Origin: Kiritimatiellia bacterium
GTDB lineage: Bacteria > Verrucomicrobiota > Kiritimatiellia > CAIQIC01 > Lenti-01
Direction: 5' to 3'
DNA: 61,154 nucleotides
Assembly (NCBI GenBank): GCA_017527155.1
Contig: JAFXQI010000114.1
Span: 1-61,154 of the forward strand
Shown here: positions 47,766-56,741 of the stretch, piece by piece
Layout of the letters: every line of letters starts with the position of its first letter
Position numbering within the stretch: the first letter of the stretch is position 1
Program-made: the position numbers and the translations under genes
The notes under the pieces: generated by a model
What the model was told of the DNA's origin: nothing
The model's input: only the letters and a program-made list of their open reading frames with translations
The model's database searches: none

Positions 47766-48185
47766 ATGCCTTTGATGCCAAAACGTGTCAAGTACCGCCA
47801 GAGCCAGCGCGGGTCCCGCAAGGGCAACTCGATGTCCGGCAACACCCTGGCCTTCGGTGAATTCGGCCTGCGCGCCATGGAGCGCTGCTGGATCACCAAC
47901 ATCCAGATCGAAGCCTGCCGCGTGGCCATGAACCGCGCCATGAAGCGCAAGGGCAAGCTCTGGATCCGGATCTTCCCCGACAAGTCCTACTCCAAGAAGC
48001 CCCTCGAAGTCCGCATGGGCAAGGGCAAGGGCGCCATCGAAGGATGGGTCGCCGTCGTCCGCCCCGGCCGCATCCTCTTCGAGATGGACGGCGTGCCCGA
48101 GGCCACCGCCCAGGAGTGCCTGCGCCTGGCCGCCACCAAGCTGCCCATCCGCACCGTCTTCGTGCGCAACGGCGTCGTCCTGTAA
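47766..48185 (+). CDS. rplP: 50S ribosomal protein L16
   Basis: The 139-residue product has the L16 pattern [12 protein letters not shown] and [22 protein letters not shown]. The start may be ATG 47766 (directly after the rpsC stop) or ATG 47775, which fits usual L16 N-termini better. AAAGGAG lies in the end of rpsC. Confidence 0.96.
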   Translation: MPLMPKRVKYRQSQRGSRKGNSMSGNTLAFGEFGLRAMERCWITNIQIEACRVAMNRAMKRKGKLWIRIFPDKSYSKKPLEVRMGKGKGAIEGWVAVVRPGRILFEMDGVPEATAQECLRLAATKLPIRTVFVRNGVVL

Positions 48186-48203
48186 AGCGGAGGAACGAAC
48201 ACG

Positions 48204-48395
48204 ATGAAAGCGAAGGAACTTCGGGACCTGTCGGCCGACGAGCTCAAGGAAAAGCTCGCCGAATCCGAAAAGGAACTCTTCAACCTGCGCATCCAGCAGG
48301 CCGCCGCCCAGCTGGAGAAGCCCGACCGCATCCGCCTGGCCCGCCGCGAAATCGCGCGGATCCGGACGGTGCTCAACGAGACCAAAGCGGAGTAA
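48204..48395 (+). CDS. rpmC: 50S ribosomal protein L29
   Basis: The 63-residue product has [33 protein letters not shown] followed by the R-rich helix pattern of L29 ([10 protein letters not shown]). GGAGG precedes the ATG. Confidence 0.95.
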   Translation: MKAKELRDLSADELKEKLAESEKELFNLRIQQAAAQLEKPDRIRLARREIARIRTVLNETKAE

Positions 48396-48400
48396 GCGAA

Positions 48401-48682
48401 ATGGCGAACGAAACCAGGAATGTGCGCAAGACGCGCACGGGCGTCGTGGTGAGCGACGCGATGGACAAGACGGTGGTGGTGTCGGTCGAGCGCCGCATCA
48501 CGCACCCGGTGTATGGCAAGATCATGCGCCGCAGCAAGAAGTACTACGCGCACGACGAAAACAACGAGGCGAAGAAGGGCGACAAGGTCTCCATCGAGGA
48601 AACCCGCCCCCTCTCCAAGACCAAGCGCTGGCGCCTCGTCCAGGTCGTCTCCCGCGCCAACGGAAACGAGGTGGCGAAATGA
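48401..48682 (+). CDS. rpsQ: 30S ribosomal protein S17
   Basis: The 93-residue product has the S17 core [32 protein letters not shown] and [16 protein letters not shown]. It begins 5 bases after rpmC; its stop overlaps the rplN start (ATGA). Confidence 0.96.
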   Translation: MANETRNVRKTRTGVVVSDAMDKTVVVSVERRITHPVYGKIMRRSKKYYAHDENNEAKKGDKVSIEETRPLSKTKRWRLVQVVSRANGNEVAK

Positions 48683-49044
48683 TCCAGATGGAAACGGAAC
48701 TGCCGGTCGCCGACAACACCGGCGCCCGCCTGGCCAAATGCATCAAGGTGCTCGGCCAGCGCAAGACCGTCGCCGGCATCGGCGACATCATCAAGGTCTC
48801 CATCCGCGAGTGCCAGCCCGTCGGGATGGTCAAGAAAGGCGACGTCGCCAAGGCCCTCATCGTCCGCACCGCGGCCCCCATCCGGCGGCCCGACGGCTCG
48901 ACCCTGAGCTTCGACCACAACGCCGTCGTCCTCATCGACGACCAGAAGAACCCCCGCGGCAGCCGCATCTTCGGCCCCGTCGCCCGCGAACTGCGCGACA
49001 TGAACTACATGAAGGTCATCTCCCTCGCCCCGGAGGTGCTGTGA
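48679..49044 (+). CDS. rplN: 50S ribosomal protein L14
   Basis: The 121-residue product has the L14 pattern [36 protein letters not shown] and [14 protein letters not shown]. It forms part of an intersubunit bridge. Confidence 0.97.
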   Translation: MIQMETELPVADNTGARLAKCIKVLGQRKTVAGIGDIIKVSIRECQPVGMVKKGDVAKALIVRTAAPIRRPDGSTLSFDHNAVVLIDDQKNPRGSRIFGPVARELRDMNYMKVISLAPEVL

Positions 49045-49045
49045 A

Positions 49046-49318
49046 ATGAACAAGCCAGCGAAGAAACAAAAGCTCCACGTCCGCCGCGGCGACACCGTCC
49101 GCGCCCTCTCCGGCGCCGACGCCGGCAAGCAGGGCAAGGTCCTCAAGGTCTTCCCCAAGACCGGACGCGTCCTCGTCGAAGGCCTCAACTTCGTCACCAA
49201 GCACCTGCGCAAGTCCAACGACAACCCGCAGGGCGGCGTCGTCACCAAGGAAGCCCCCATGGCGGCCTGCAAGCTCGCGGTCGTCACGCCGGCCGAGAAG
49301 AAGACGGACAAGGAATAG
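49046..49318 (+). CDS. rplX: 50S ribosomal protein L24
   Basis: The 90-residue product has the KOW motif [23 protein letters not shown] and [14 protein letters not shown]24 starts 50S assembly. GGAGGTG lies in the end of rplN. Confidence 0.95.
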   Translation: MNKPAKKQKLHVRRGDTVRALSGADAGKQGKVLKVFPKTGRVLVEGLNFVTKHLRKSNDNPQGGVVTKEAPMAACKLAVVTPAEKKTDKE

Positions 49319-49328
49319 GCGGTGCCAC

Positions 49329-49868
49329 ATGTCGGTTCTCAAAGACAAATACCAGAATGAAGTCGTCAAGGCCCTCAAGGCCTCCGGGAAATACCCCTCG
49401 GTGATGGACATCCCCCGGCTCTCCAAGGTCGTCGTCAACATGGGCGTCAACACCATGGTCGACCGCGACATGCTCAAGGCCGTCGCCGACGACCTGGCCA
49501 AGATCACCGGCCAGCGTCCCGCCATCACCCACGCCACGAAGTCCATCTCCAACTTCAAGCTGCGCGAAGGCATGCCGATCGGCGCCAAGGTGACCCTCCG
49601 CGGGGAACGCATGTACGAGTTCCTCGAGCGGCTCATCCACGCCACGCTCCCGCGCATCCGCGACTTCCGCGGCATCCCCGCCAAGGCCTTCGACGGCCGC
49701 GGCAACTACACCCTCGGCCTCAAGGAACAGTCCCTGTTCCCCGAAATCGAAGCCGACAAGGTCAAGCGCGTCCAGGGCATGGACATCACCATTGTTACCA
49801 CGGCGAAAACCGATGCGGACGCCAAGGAACTGCTCAAGCTCCTCGGCATGCCCTTCGCGAACGCCTGA
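49329..49868 (+). CDS. rplE: 50S ribosomal protein L5
   Basis: The 179-residue product has [50 protein letters not shown] and [25 protein letters not shown]5 binds 5S rRNA. Confidence 0.97.
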   Translation: MSVLKDKYQNEVVKALKASGKYPSVMDIPRLSKVVVNMGVNTMVDRDMLKAVADDLAKITGQRPAITHATKSISNFKLREGMPIGAKVTLRGERMYEFLERLIHATLPRIRDFRGIPAKAFDGRGNYTLGLKEQSLFPEIEADKVKRVQGMDITIVTTAKTDADAKELLKLLGMPFANA

Positions 49869-49887
49869 TTCGAAAGAGAGGATTGTT

Positions 49888-50073
49888 TTGGCTAAGAAAT
49901 CATGGATGGCGAAAGCCGCGCGCACGCCCAAGTTCTCCGCGCGCGAATACCGCCGGTGCCGGCGGTGCGGGCGCTCCCGCGCCTACATTCGGAAATTCCA
50001 ACTCTGCCGCATCTGCTTCCGCGAGCTCGCCTCCGAAGGCAAGATCCCCGGCGTGGTGAAGGCAAGCTGGTAG
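49888..50073 (+). CDS. rpsN: 30S ribosomal protein S14, zinc-binding form, TTG start
   Basis: The 61-residue product is the short type Z form, with two CxxC pairs (CRRCGR and CRICF) that bind zinc. It begins (M)[12 protein letters not shown]. The start codon is TTG at 49888, with AGAGAGG at good spacing; this is the second TTG start in the operon. Confidence 0.95.
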   Translation: MAKKSWMAKAARTPKFSAREYRRCRRCGRSRAYIRKFQLCRICFRELASEGKIPGVVKASW

Positions 50074-50084
50074 GAGGATAGACG

Positions 50085-50483
50085 ATGAGTTGTTCCGATC
50101 CCATCGCGGACATGCTGACCCGCATCCGCAACGCAAGCAAGGCCGGCCTCCCGGCCGTCGAAATGGGCCACTCCCGCCTCAAGGCCGAGATCGCCCGCAT
50201 CCTCAAGAAGGAAGGCTACATCGCCGACTCCGCCGACTTCGACGACGACGGCAAGAAAGGCCTGCGCATCACCCTCAAGTACGACTACAACGACAAACCC
50301 ATCATCCAGCAGCTCCGCCGCGTCTCCAAGCCCGGCCTGCGCCGCTACGTCGCCGCCGGGGACATCCCCCGCGTCCGCGGCGGAATCGGCACCGCCGTGC
50401 TCTCCACCAGCCGCGGCGTCATGTCCGACCGCGAGGCCCGCGCCGCGCACGTCGGCGGCGAAGTGCTCTGCCACGTCTGGTAA
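50085..50483 (+). CDS. rpsH: 30S ribosomal protein S8
   Basis: The 132-residue product has the S8 pattern [40 protein letters not shown] and the final [31 protein letters not shown] precedes the ATG. Confidence 0.97.
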   Translation: MSCSDPIADMLTRIRNASKAGLPAVEMGHSRLKAEIARILKKEGYIADSADFDDDGKKGLRITLKYDYNDKPIIQQLRRVSKPGLRRYVAAGDIPRVRGGIGTAVLSTSRGVMSDREARAAHVGGEVLCHVW

Positions 50484-50496
50484 GGAGGTCCACGAA

Positions 50497-51033
50497 ATGT
50501 CCAGAATCGGCAAACAACCGGTCGCGGTCCCCGCCGGCGTCGAATTCAAGCTCGACGGCGGCACCGCCACCCTCAAAGGCCCCAAGGGCCAGCTTTCCAT
50601 CCCCGTCCCCGCCTGCATCCAGGTCAAGCTCGAGGACGGCAAGCTCACCGTCTCCCGCGCGGCCGACGACAAATTCTCCCGCGCCATGCACGGCACCGTC
50701 CGCGCCCACCTCGCCAACATGGTCGAGGGCGTCACCAAGGGTTTCAGCCGCGAGCTCGAAATCCAGGGCGTCGGCTACCGCGCCAGCATCTCCGGCAAGA
50801 ACCTCAACCTCCTGCTCGGACTCTCCCATCCCGTCGACTACCCCGTCCCCGAGGGCGTCACCGTCACCGTCGCCGACGGCGTCAACCTCAAGGTCGAAGG
50901 CATCGACAAACAGCTCGTCGGCGAAGTCGCCGCCCGCATCCGCTCCTTCAGACCCCCCGAGCCCTACAAGGGCAAGGGCGTCCGCTACAAAGACGAACAC
51001 GTGCGCCGCAAGGCCGGAAAGACGGTGTCCTGA
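50497..51033 (+). CDS. rplF: 50S ribosomal protein L6
   Basis: The 178-residue product has SRIGKQPVAVPAGVEF at the start and the L6 signature PPEPYKGKGVRYKDEHVRRKAGK at the end. Its stop shares one base with the rplR start (TGATG). Confidence 0.97.
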   Translation: MSRIGKQPVAVPAGVEFKLDGGTATLKGPKGQLSIPVPACIQVKLEDGKLTVSRAADDKFSRAMHGTVRAHLANMVEGVTKGFSRELEIQGVGYRASISGKNLNLLLGLSHPVDYPVPEGVTVTVADGVNLKVEGIDKQLVGEVAARIRSFRPPEPYKGKGVRYKDEHVRRKAGKTVS

Positions 51034-51389
51034 TGAAAGTGAAATCCCTCAAAGAATATCGCGTCCGCCGCCACCTCCGCCTGCGCCGCAAGGTCAAGGG
51101 CACGGCCGAACGCCCCCGCATGAGCGTCTTCATGTCGAACCGCTACTTCTACATCCAGTTCGTCGACGACGCCTCCTCCCGCACCCTCGCCTCCGTCTCC
51201 ACCGCCGCCGGCGAGCTCAAGGGCTCCAAACTCAACGTCGAAACCGCCAAGAAGCTCGGCGCCCTCGCCGCCAAGGCCGCCCAGGACAAAGGCATCACCG
51301 CCGTCGTCTTCGACCGCGGCGGCTTCGCCTACCGCGGCCGCCTCCAGGCCCTCGCCGACGCCGCCCGCGAAGCCGGACTCCAATTCTGA
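51033..51389 (+). CDS. rplR: 50S ribosomal protein L18
   Basis: The 118-residue product has RRHLRLRRKVKGTAERPRMSVFMSNRYFYIQFVDD and the final VVFDRGGFAYRGRLQALADAAREAGLQF. L18 brings 5S rRNA to the 50S subunit. Confidence 0.96.
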   Translation: MKVKSLKEYRVRRHLRLRRKVKGTAERPRMSVFMSNRYFYIQFVDDASSRTLASVSTAAGELKGSKLNVETAKKLGALAAKAAQDKGITAVVFDRGGFAYRGRLQALADAAREAGLQF

Positions 51390-51401
51390 CCCGAGGTACC
51401 C

Positions 51402-51899
51402 ATGAAACGCGAAAACAAGAAACCCGAAGACACCCAGAAGTCCCCCGGCGAGGCCATGGAACGCGTCGTCCGCGTCAACCGCTGCGCCAAGGTCGTCAAG
51501 GGCGGCCGCCGCTTCAGCTTCTCCGCCCTCGTCGTCGTCGGCGACCGCGACGGCCAGGTCGGCTACGCCCTCGGCAAAGCCCGCGAAAACGCCGACGCCA
51601 TCCGCAAGGCCACCGAAATGGCCCGCCGCGCCATGGTCAAGATCACCATGAAAGACAAGACCATCCCCCACGAAGTCATCGGCCGCTGCGGCGCCGCCCG
51701 CGTCATGCTCCGCCCCGCCGCCAAAGGCACCGGCGTCATCGCCGGCGGCGGCGCCCGCGCCGTCCTCGACCTCGTCGGCATCCGCGACGTCCTCGCCAAA
51801 TCCCTCGGCGCCGATTGCCCCCTCAACGTCGTCAAGGCCACCATGGACGGCCTGATGCAGCTGCGCTCCCGCGAGGAAGTCCAGGCCCTGCGCCAGTAA
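51402..51899 (+). CDS. rpsE: 30S ribosomal protein S5
   Basis: The 165-residue product has the double-stranded RNA-binding motif [29 protein letters not shown] and [29 protein letters not shown]5 affects accuracy of decoding. In many bacteria rpmD (L30) follows; here only 21 bases separate it from rplO, so L30 is missing. Confidence 0.97.
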   Translation: MKRENKKPEDTQKSPGEAMERVVRVNRCAKVVKGGRRFSFSALVVVGDRDGQVGYALGKARENADAIRKATEMARRAMVKITMKDKTIPHEVIGRCGAARVMLRPAAKGTGVIAGGGARAVLDLVGIRDVLAKSLGADCPLNVVKATMDGLMQLRSREEVQALRQ

Positions 51900-51920
51900 A
51901 CCCTCCCGAAAGGATCCCCC

Positions 51921-52391
51921 ATGAATCTCCACGAACTCAAGAACACCGCCGGCGCCAAGAAACGCCGCGTCCGCGTCGGCCGCGGCGAATCCTCCGGCCT
52001 CGGCCGCACCTCCGGCAAAGGCAACAAAGGCCAGATGTCCCGCACCGGCCACAAACACAAGCCCCTCTTCGAAGGCGGCCAGATGAAACTCATCCGCCGC
52101 ATCCCCAAGCGCGGCTTCACCTCCCCCAACCGCACCGAATACGCCGCCCTCAACATCGGCGAAATCGTCAAGATCGTCGACGGCGACATCACCCCCGAGA
52201 CCCTCGCCGCCGTAGGGCGCATCTCCGGCAAGGAACTCGTCAAGATCCTCGCCGGCCACGGCGAAGTCGGCGGCCCCCGCACCGTCAAGGCCCACGCCTT
52301 CTCCGCCGCCGCCAAGGCCAAGATCGAGGCCGCCGGCGGCACCTGCGAAATCATCGCCCGCGCCAAGAAACCCTCCGCCCAGGAGGCTTGA
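51921..52391 (+). CDS. rplO: 50S ribosomal protein L15
   Basis: The 156-residue product has KKRRVRVGRGESSGLGRTSGKGNKGQMSR, GGQMKLIRRIPKRGF and the C-terminal GGTCEIIARAK. It joins late in 50S assembly. Confidence 0.96.
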   Translation: MNLHELKNTAGAKKRRVRVGRGESSGLGRTSGKGNKGQMSRTGHKHKPLFEGGQMKLIRRIPKRGFTSPNRTEYAALNIGEIVKIVDGDITPETLAAVGRISGKELVKILAGHGEVGGPRTVKAHAFSAAAKAKIEAAGGTCEIIARAKKPSAQEA

Positions 52392-52405
52392 CCCCCTGCG
52401 CCCCC

Positions 52406-52445
52406 GGGGAAAGCGGTCCGCGGCCCCGCCGCCGCCGCTTTCCCC
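52406..52445 (+). other. Strong hairpin between rplO and secY
   Basis: A perfect 11-base stem, GGGGAAAGCGG (52406-52416) with CCGCTTTCCCC (52435-52445), encloses an 18-base G/C-rich loop. There is no T-run, so it is more likely to lower read-through or mark RNA processing between the ribosomal genes and secY than to stop transcription fully. Confidence 0.6.
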
Positions 52446-52488
52446 CGTTCCGCATCCCGCCCCTTCCACCCGCCAAAGAGAGGCTCCC

Positions 52489-53841
52489 ATGCTTTCCGCC
52501 TTTTCCAACAGCCTGAAAATCCCCGAATTGCGGCAGCGCATCTTCTTCACGATGGTGCTCATCTTCGTCTGCCGCCTCATCGCCGTCATCCCGGTCCCCG
52601 GCGTGGACGTGGCGACCCTCAACGGCATCATGTCCCGCATGGTCGCCCAGAGCGGCGATGTCGGCTTCCTCGGCCTCCTCGACCTCTTCAGCGGCGGCGC
52701 CCTCACCGCGGCCGCCATCGGCGCCCTCGGCATCATGCCCTCCATCAGCGCCTCCATCATCCTCCAGCTCCTCACCGCCGTCGTCCCGGCCCTCGAGCGC
52801 CTCGCGCGCGAAGGCGATGCCGGCCGCCAGCAGATCATCCAGTACGGCCGCTACCTCACCGTCGCCCTCTGCATCGTCCAGGGCTACGGCTTCGCCGCCG
52901 TCCTCCTCCGCCCCGAGCGTCTGGGCCTGAGCGTCCTCCCCGGCGAAACCATCGTCACCATGTCCCCCGTCCCCTTCGTCATGCTCGGCATCCTCGCCAT
53001 GACCACCGGCACCATGCTCCTCATGTGGCTCGGCGAACAGATCACCGCCCGCGGCATCGGCAACGGCATCAGCCTCATCATCACCATCAGCATCGTCTCC
53101 CGCCTCCCCGGCGCCATCGAACAGGCCATCAACATGTTCCGGCAGGGCGCCGCGAGCCCCTTCCTGCTCGTCGCCATGCTCGGCCTCGCCTTCCTCGTCA
53201 TCGCCGGGACCGTCGCCGTCACCCAGGCCCAGCGCAAGATCCCCGTCCAGTACGCCAAGCGCGTCGTCGGCCGCAAGACCTACGGCGGCCAGAGCACCTA
53301 CATGCCCCTGCGCGTCAACTACTCCGGCGTCATGCCCATCATCTTCGCCCAGGCCATCCTGATGTTCGTCGAGCGCCTCGTCGCCGTCATCCCCGCCCAG
53401 AGCTTCAAAGGCTTCGCCCAGAACCAGCTCTCCTACGGCACCCCCGGCTACCTCATCCTCTACTCCCTGATGATCCTCTTCTTCTCCTACTTCTGGGTCG
53501 CCACCCAATTCCACCCCGTCCAGATCGCCGACGATTTGAAGAAATACGGCGGCTACGTCCCCGGCATCCGCCCCGGCAAACCCACCGCCGAATTCCTCGA
53601 CCGCGTCATGACCCGCATCACCCTGGCCGGCGCCATCTTCCTGACCATCATCGCCGTCCTCCCCATGCTCCTCTACAAAGCCTTCCAGATCCCCCCGATG
53701 GTCGCCCAATTCTTCGGCGGCACCTCCCTCCTCATCATCGTGGGCGTCATGCTCGACACCATGCGCCAAGTCGAATCCCACCTCGTCACCCGCCACTACG
53801 ACGGCTTCCTCCGCAAAGGCCACCTCCGCTCCCGCCGCTGA
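52489..53841 (+). CDS. secY: Preprotein translocase subunit SecY
   Basis: The 450-residue product has ten predicted membrane segments and forms the channel for protein export and membrane insertion with SecE and SecG. Typical blocks are IPELRQRIFFTMVLIFVCRL, the plug region FSGGALTAAAIGALGIMPSISASIILQLL, and GYVPGIRPGKPTAEFLDRVMTRI. The spc operon ends here: adk, map, infA, rpmJ and the alpha operon do not follow. Its last 121 bases are duplicated at 54812. Confidence 0.98.
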   Translation: MLSAFSNSLKIPELRQRIFFTMVLIFVCRLIAVIPVPGVDVATLNGIMSRMVAQSGDVGFLGLLDLFSGGALTAAAIGALGIMPSISASIILQLLTAVVPALERLAREGDAGRQQIIQYGRYLTVALCIVQGYGFAAVLLRPERLGLSVLPGETIVTMSPVPFVMLGILAMTTGTMLLMWLGEQITARGIGNGISLIITISIVSRLPGAIEQAINMFRQGAASPFLLVAMLGLAFLVIAGTVAVTQAQRKIPVQYAKRVVGRKTYGGQSTYMPLRVNYSGVMPIIFAQAILMFVERLVAVIPAQSFKGFAQNQLSYGTPGYLILYSLMILFFSYFWVATQFHPVQIADDLKKYGGYVPGIRPGKPTAEFLDRVMTRITLAGAIFLTIIAVLPMLLYKAFQIPPMVAQFFGGTSLLIIVGVMLDTMRQVESHLVTRHYDGFLRKGHLRSRR

Positions 53842-53867
53842 TCAAATCGGCAAGCCTCCTTTGCAAA

Positions 53868-53898
53868 CCGCCGGACGCCTCCTCGTCCGGCGGTTTTC
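53868..53898 (+). terminator. Terminator after secY
   Basis: Stem CCGCCGGACG/CGTCCGGCGG with a 6-base loop, followed by TTTTCT. This ends the S10-spc transcript. Confidence 0.85.
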
Positions 53899-54007
53899 TG
53901 TCGGAGTGCGGGCGTCCCGCCCGCGATTCCTTGGCGGATTGGGCTGGACTGGCGGAGGCGAACATGCTGTAATGTTGTTCATCAAATTCCAAAACACAAA
54001 CACCCCC

Positions 54008-54244
54008 ATGATTCCAGACCCGCCATCCCACACCATCCCTCTCCCCCCCGAGGATTGGCTTTCCGCAACATCCGTTGCCGAGTCCCATGCCCCCCTGTCC
54101 CAGGAATGGGAACACGAAATCACCCGCCGCCTGAAAGAACTTGAGGATGGCACCGTGGCCCCCGTTCCCTTCGATGACTCCCTCCGCCGCGCCTACGCCC
54201 GCATTGCCGACCTCCATGCCGCCGATGCCCGGGCCAATGCATGA
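54008..54244 (+). CDS. Antitoxin-like protein
   Basis: The 78-residue product resembles addiction-module components: WEHEITRRLKELEDGTVAPVPFDDSLRRAYARI. It should bind and silence the toxin encoded just downstream, whose ATG overlaps its stop (ATGA), and probably represses its own promoter. ATG 54008 gives the usual family length; ATG 53972 is a possible earlier start. Confidence 0.75.
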   Translation: MIPDPPSHTIPLPPEDWLSATSVAESHAPLSQEWEHEITRRLKELEDGTVAPVPFDDSLRRAYARIADLHAADARANA

Positions 54245-54549
54245 AGCGTGTCCTGAACCATCCCGCCGCCGATGCGGAAATGGTGGCCGAGGCCATCTAT
54301 CTTGAGCAACAGCTGCCCGGATGCGGTGCCCTCTTCCTTGCCTCGGTGGCCACCCTCCGCGAAAAGATGGCCGAATTCCCCGAAATGTTCCCGGAACGGA
54401 TGCCCGGCATCCGCTTCTGCACCATGCCCGTCTTCCGCTACGTCATTCCCTACTATGTTCGCGGCGAAGAAATCATCATCCTCGCCTACGCCCACACCAG
54501 CCGCCGCCCCGGGTATTGGTGCGACCGCACGACTCACTCGAAGCCGTGA
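54241..54549 (+). CDS. RelE/ParE-family toxin
   Basis: The 102-residue product has the RelE/ParE fold pattern: HPAADAEMVAEAIYLEQQLPGCGALF near the start and FRYVIPYYVRGEEIIILAYAHTSRRPGYW near the end. Such toxins cut mRNA on the ribosome or block gyrase. It is between the antitoxin and a third small gene, each overlapping by 4 bases. Confidence 0.85.
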   Translation: MKRVLNHPAADAEMVAEAIYLEQQLPGCGALFLASVATLREKMAEFPEMFPERMPGIRFCTMPVFRYVIPYYVRGEEIIILAYAHTSRRPGYWCDRTTHSKP

Positions 54550-54779
54550 AAACCAACGTCACGATCGACACCTACAAGGAACGCCTGGAAGAACGCATCA
54601 TCGGGTATCTGGCCGAAAAGTGTGCCATTCCCCCTGGCGAAGCGATGTCCCTCTATTACGCCAGCAGACTTTCCCGGCAAATCGCCTCCGGCTTGCACGG
54701 CATCGAAAACCTCGACTACAAATACCTTGCCGAAGACCTGCTGGAAAACGAACCGGAACTTCTCGCCCCGTCAAGGTGA
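54546..54779 (+). CDS. Small DUF3791-like third gene of the toxin-antitoxin cassette
   Basis: The 77-residue product starts at GTG 54546, in a GTGA overlap with the toxin. It has EERIIGYLAEKCAIPPGEAM, SLYYASRLSRQI and LDYKYLAEDLLENEPELL, a pattern I associate with small DUF3791-type helical proteins. The role is unknown; the tight coupling suggests it works with the toxin pair. A decayed protein with a loosely similar end lies at 32500. Confidence 0.65.
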   Translation: MKTNVTIDTYKERLEERIIGYLAEKCAIPPGEAMSLYYASRLSRQIASGLHGIENLDYKYLAEDLLENEPELLAPSR

Positions 54780-54811
54780 CGCACTTCGGACAACCCCCAC
54801 CCCTTCTTGCC

Positions 54812-54932
54812 CACCTCCCTGCTCATCATCGTCGGCGTCATGCTCGACACCATGCGCCAAGTCGAATCCCACCTCGTCACCCGCCACTACGACGGCTTCC
54901 TCCGCAAAGGCCACCTCCGCTCCCGCCGCTGA
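54812..54932 (+). pseudogene. Duplicate of the last 121 bases of secY
   Basis: This stretch matches secY 53721-53841 at 119 of 121 bases, including the stop. Both differences are third-position silent changes (CTC/CTG and GTG/GTC). No upstream secY sequence is present. A diverged copy of the secY terminator follows (stem near 54955-54981, then TTTTCT). Together with secY it brackets the toxin-antitoxin cassette. Confidence 0.92.
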
Positions 54933-54984
54933 ACATGGCACCCCGCCTTTGCCAAGCCGGACGGCCCCTCGCCGCCCGGCTTTT

Positions 54985-55400
54985 CTGTCGGAGCGCGGGC
55001 GGCCCGCCCGCATTCCCTCCATCTACCCACCGCATTCCTCCGCCTGGGAGGTGCGACATCCTGTCGCGCCGCCTATCCAAGCCATTTGTATTTGTATTTG
55101 TGGACAATTGTGGACAATTGAAGTTTGTGGACAATTCTCCCCTGCTGGGAGCGCGGGCGTCCCGCCCGCGGTTTCCCCCGCCTGGGAGGTGCGACCTCCG
55201 GTCGCGCCCGTCTCCAAGCCATTTGTATTTGCATTTGTGGACAATGATGGACATTTGGAGTTTGTGGACAATCCCTCCCTTGGCGCCAAACTGCCGACCG
55301 AAACCCCGCCAAACCGCCGAATGGACTTCCAATATTGTGCATTGTTTGCACATATTTCTCGCCCGTCTCCTGGAAGATGCGACTTCCGGTCGCGTCCCAA
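54985..55400. repeat. Block of short intergenic repeats
   Basis: No gene is visible. Hairpin GCGGGCGTCCCGCCCGC or a close variant occurs near 53906, 54992, 55149 and 56417. GGAGGTGCGACCTCCGGTCGCG or a variant occurs near 55048, 55186 and 55368. A segment with ATTTGTATTTG followed by several TGTGGACAAT units occurs near 55084-55135 and 55222-55272, so roughly 138 bp is repeated in tandem. Function unknown. Confidence 0.8.
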
Positions 55401-55494
55401 TAGGGCATGAAAATGTATTGTCGTTCACATTTGCTTGCAAAAGGAGCCCCGACATGGGAGGATGAATCCACAAGGACACACTTGCGGAGTTCCC

Positions 55495-56394
55495 ATGGAA
55501 ATAAAGAACGAGATCGTCGTTTACCAACCCGACGAAGCCATTCGCCTCGACGTGCGGCTGGATGGCGAAACCGTATGGTTGAACCGCCATCAAATGGCGC
55601 AGTTGTTCGGACGCGACATCAAGACGATTGGCAAGCATGTCGCCAACGCCCTGGGCGAAGAACTGGCAGCCATTCCTTCCCCGACAGGGGCCGGCTCCCC
55701 AACTGTCGCAAAATTTGCGACAGTTCAAAACGAGGGCACCCGGCAGGTCGAGCGCTTGGTGGAATACTACAGTCTCGACGTGATTCTCTCCGTCGGTTAC
55801 CGGGTCAAATCGCCGCAAGGCATCTTGTTCCGGCGATGGGCAAATACGGTCCTGAAGGACTACCTCCTCCGCGGATACGCCATCAACCAGCGCATGAACC
55901 AGCTGGAAGACAAATTCGACCGCCGTCTGGCCAGACACGAGACCGACATCGCCGGCTTGAAGGAAAAGGTCGATTTCTTCGTGCAGACGCAGACCCCGCC
56001 TCTCCGTGGCGTCTTCTACGACGGCCAGCTCTGGGACGCGTGTTCCTTGGTGGAGAAGCTGGTGGTCCGGGCCGGAACGTCCATCCTGCTGATCGACAAC
56101 TGGATTGGCCCCGGCACGCTCGACATCCTCGCGAAGAAACGCAAGGGCGTGAAAGTGGACCTCGTCACCTCCCGGCGCGGCAACCGGCTCGCGGCCAGCG
56201 ACATCGCGAAGTTCAACGCCCAGTACCCGTCCCTCTCCGTCCGGGAGAGCACCGCCTTTCACGACCGCTTCCTCGCCATCGACGACCGCGAACTCTACCT
56301 CGTCGGCGCCTCCCTGAAAGACCTCGGTCGCAAGTGCTTCGGCTTCACCAAAATGGACCCCGCCGAAATCACTCGCCTGAAGTCCAGAATCTGA
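55495..56394 (+). CDS. RhuM-family protein
   Basis: The 299-residue product has an N-terminal DNA-binding-like domain (LDGETVWLNRHQMAQLFGRDIKTIGKHVANAL) and the RhuM block VEYYSLDVILSVGYRVKSPQGILFRRWANTVLKDYLLRGYAIN. A C-terminal domain has FHDRFLAIDDRELYLVGASLKDLG, which looks like a phospholipase D-type half site. RhuM proteins are widespread on mobile regions and of unknown role. The C-terminal domain is an addition seen in a subset. It lies just past the toxin-antitoxin cassette and repeats. The start at 55495 has GCGGAG ahead of it. Confidence 0.85.
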   Translation: MEIKNEIVVYQPDEAIRLDVRLDGETVWLNRHQMAQLFGRDIKTIGKHVANALGEELAAIPSPTGAGSPTVAKFATVQNEGTRQVERLVEYYSLDVILSVGYRVKSPQGILFRRWANTVLKDYLLRGYAINQRMNQLEDKFDRRLARHETDIAGLKEKVDFFVQTQTPPLRGVFYDGQLWDACSLVEKLVVRAGTSILLIDNWIGPGTLDILAKKRKGVKVDLVTSRRGNRLAASDIAKFNAQYPSLSVRESTAFHDRFLAIDDRELYLVGASLKDLGRKCFGFTKMDPAEITRLKSRI

Positions 56395-56625
56395 TACAGC
56401 CTCCCTCTGTCGGAGCGCGGGCGTCCCGCCCGCAGTTCTCCTTCCGCCCCCTCGCCGCCCTCCTTCCTTCGCTCTTCTTCCTTCAACCTTGCCCCTGCAG
56501 ACCGCCCCTCCCTTCCTCCTCTCTCCTCCCGCCTTCCTCCCTCTTTCGTTGCGCCACCCGGTCCGCACGCTTGTTTCCCCCTTTGTTTTCAAGGTGAATC
56601 ACACTCCGGCCGCGATAAAACACCA

Positions 56626-56701
56626 ATATTTCCTGTAAAATCACGTGATTTCAAAATTTCCCGAAAAAACAGTTGACACCCGATGCGGAGTCCCGTAAGT
56701 T
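56626..56701 (+). promoter_or_regulatory. Promoter with 14-bp palindrome and motif copy f
   Basis: TTGACA (56673-56678) and TAAGTT (56696-56701) are exactly 17 bp apart and 40 bp before the ATG. Upstream, AAATCACGTGATTT (56638-56651) is a perfect palindrome and overlaps a copy of the recurrent motif (TTTCCTGTAAAATCA). The rest of the gap (56420-56560) is a pyrimidine-rich tract with no gene. Confidence 0.65.
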
Positions 56702-56741
56702 GAAAATCAAAGAAAGATTGCACCCCGAAGGGAACTCCAGG

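Noticed and set aside
50090-52516. An 808-codon plus-strand frame across rpsH to rplO
   Set aside because: It is a shifted frame of proline/arginine-rich shadow sequence over certain ribosomal genes.
54812-54932. A short gene downstream of the toxin cassette
   Set aside because: It is only the copied secY tail, without a start or the rest of the protein.
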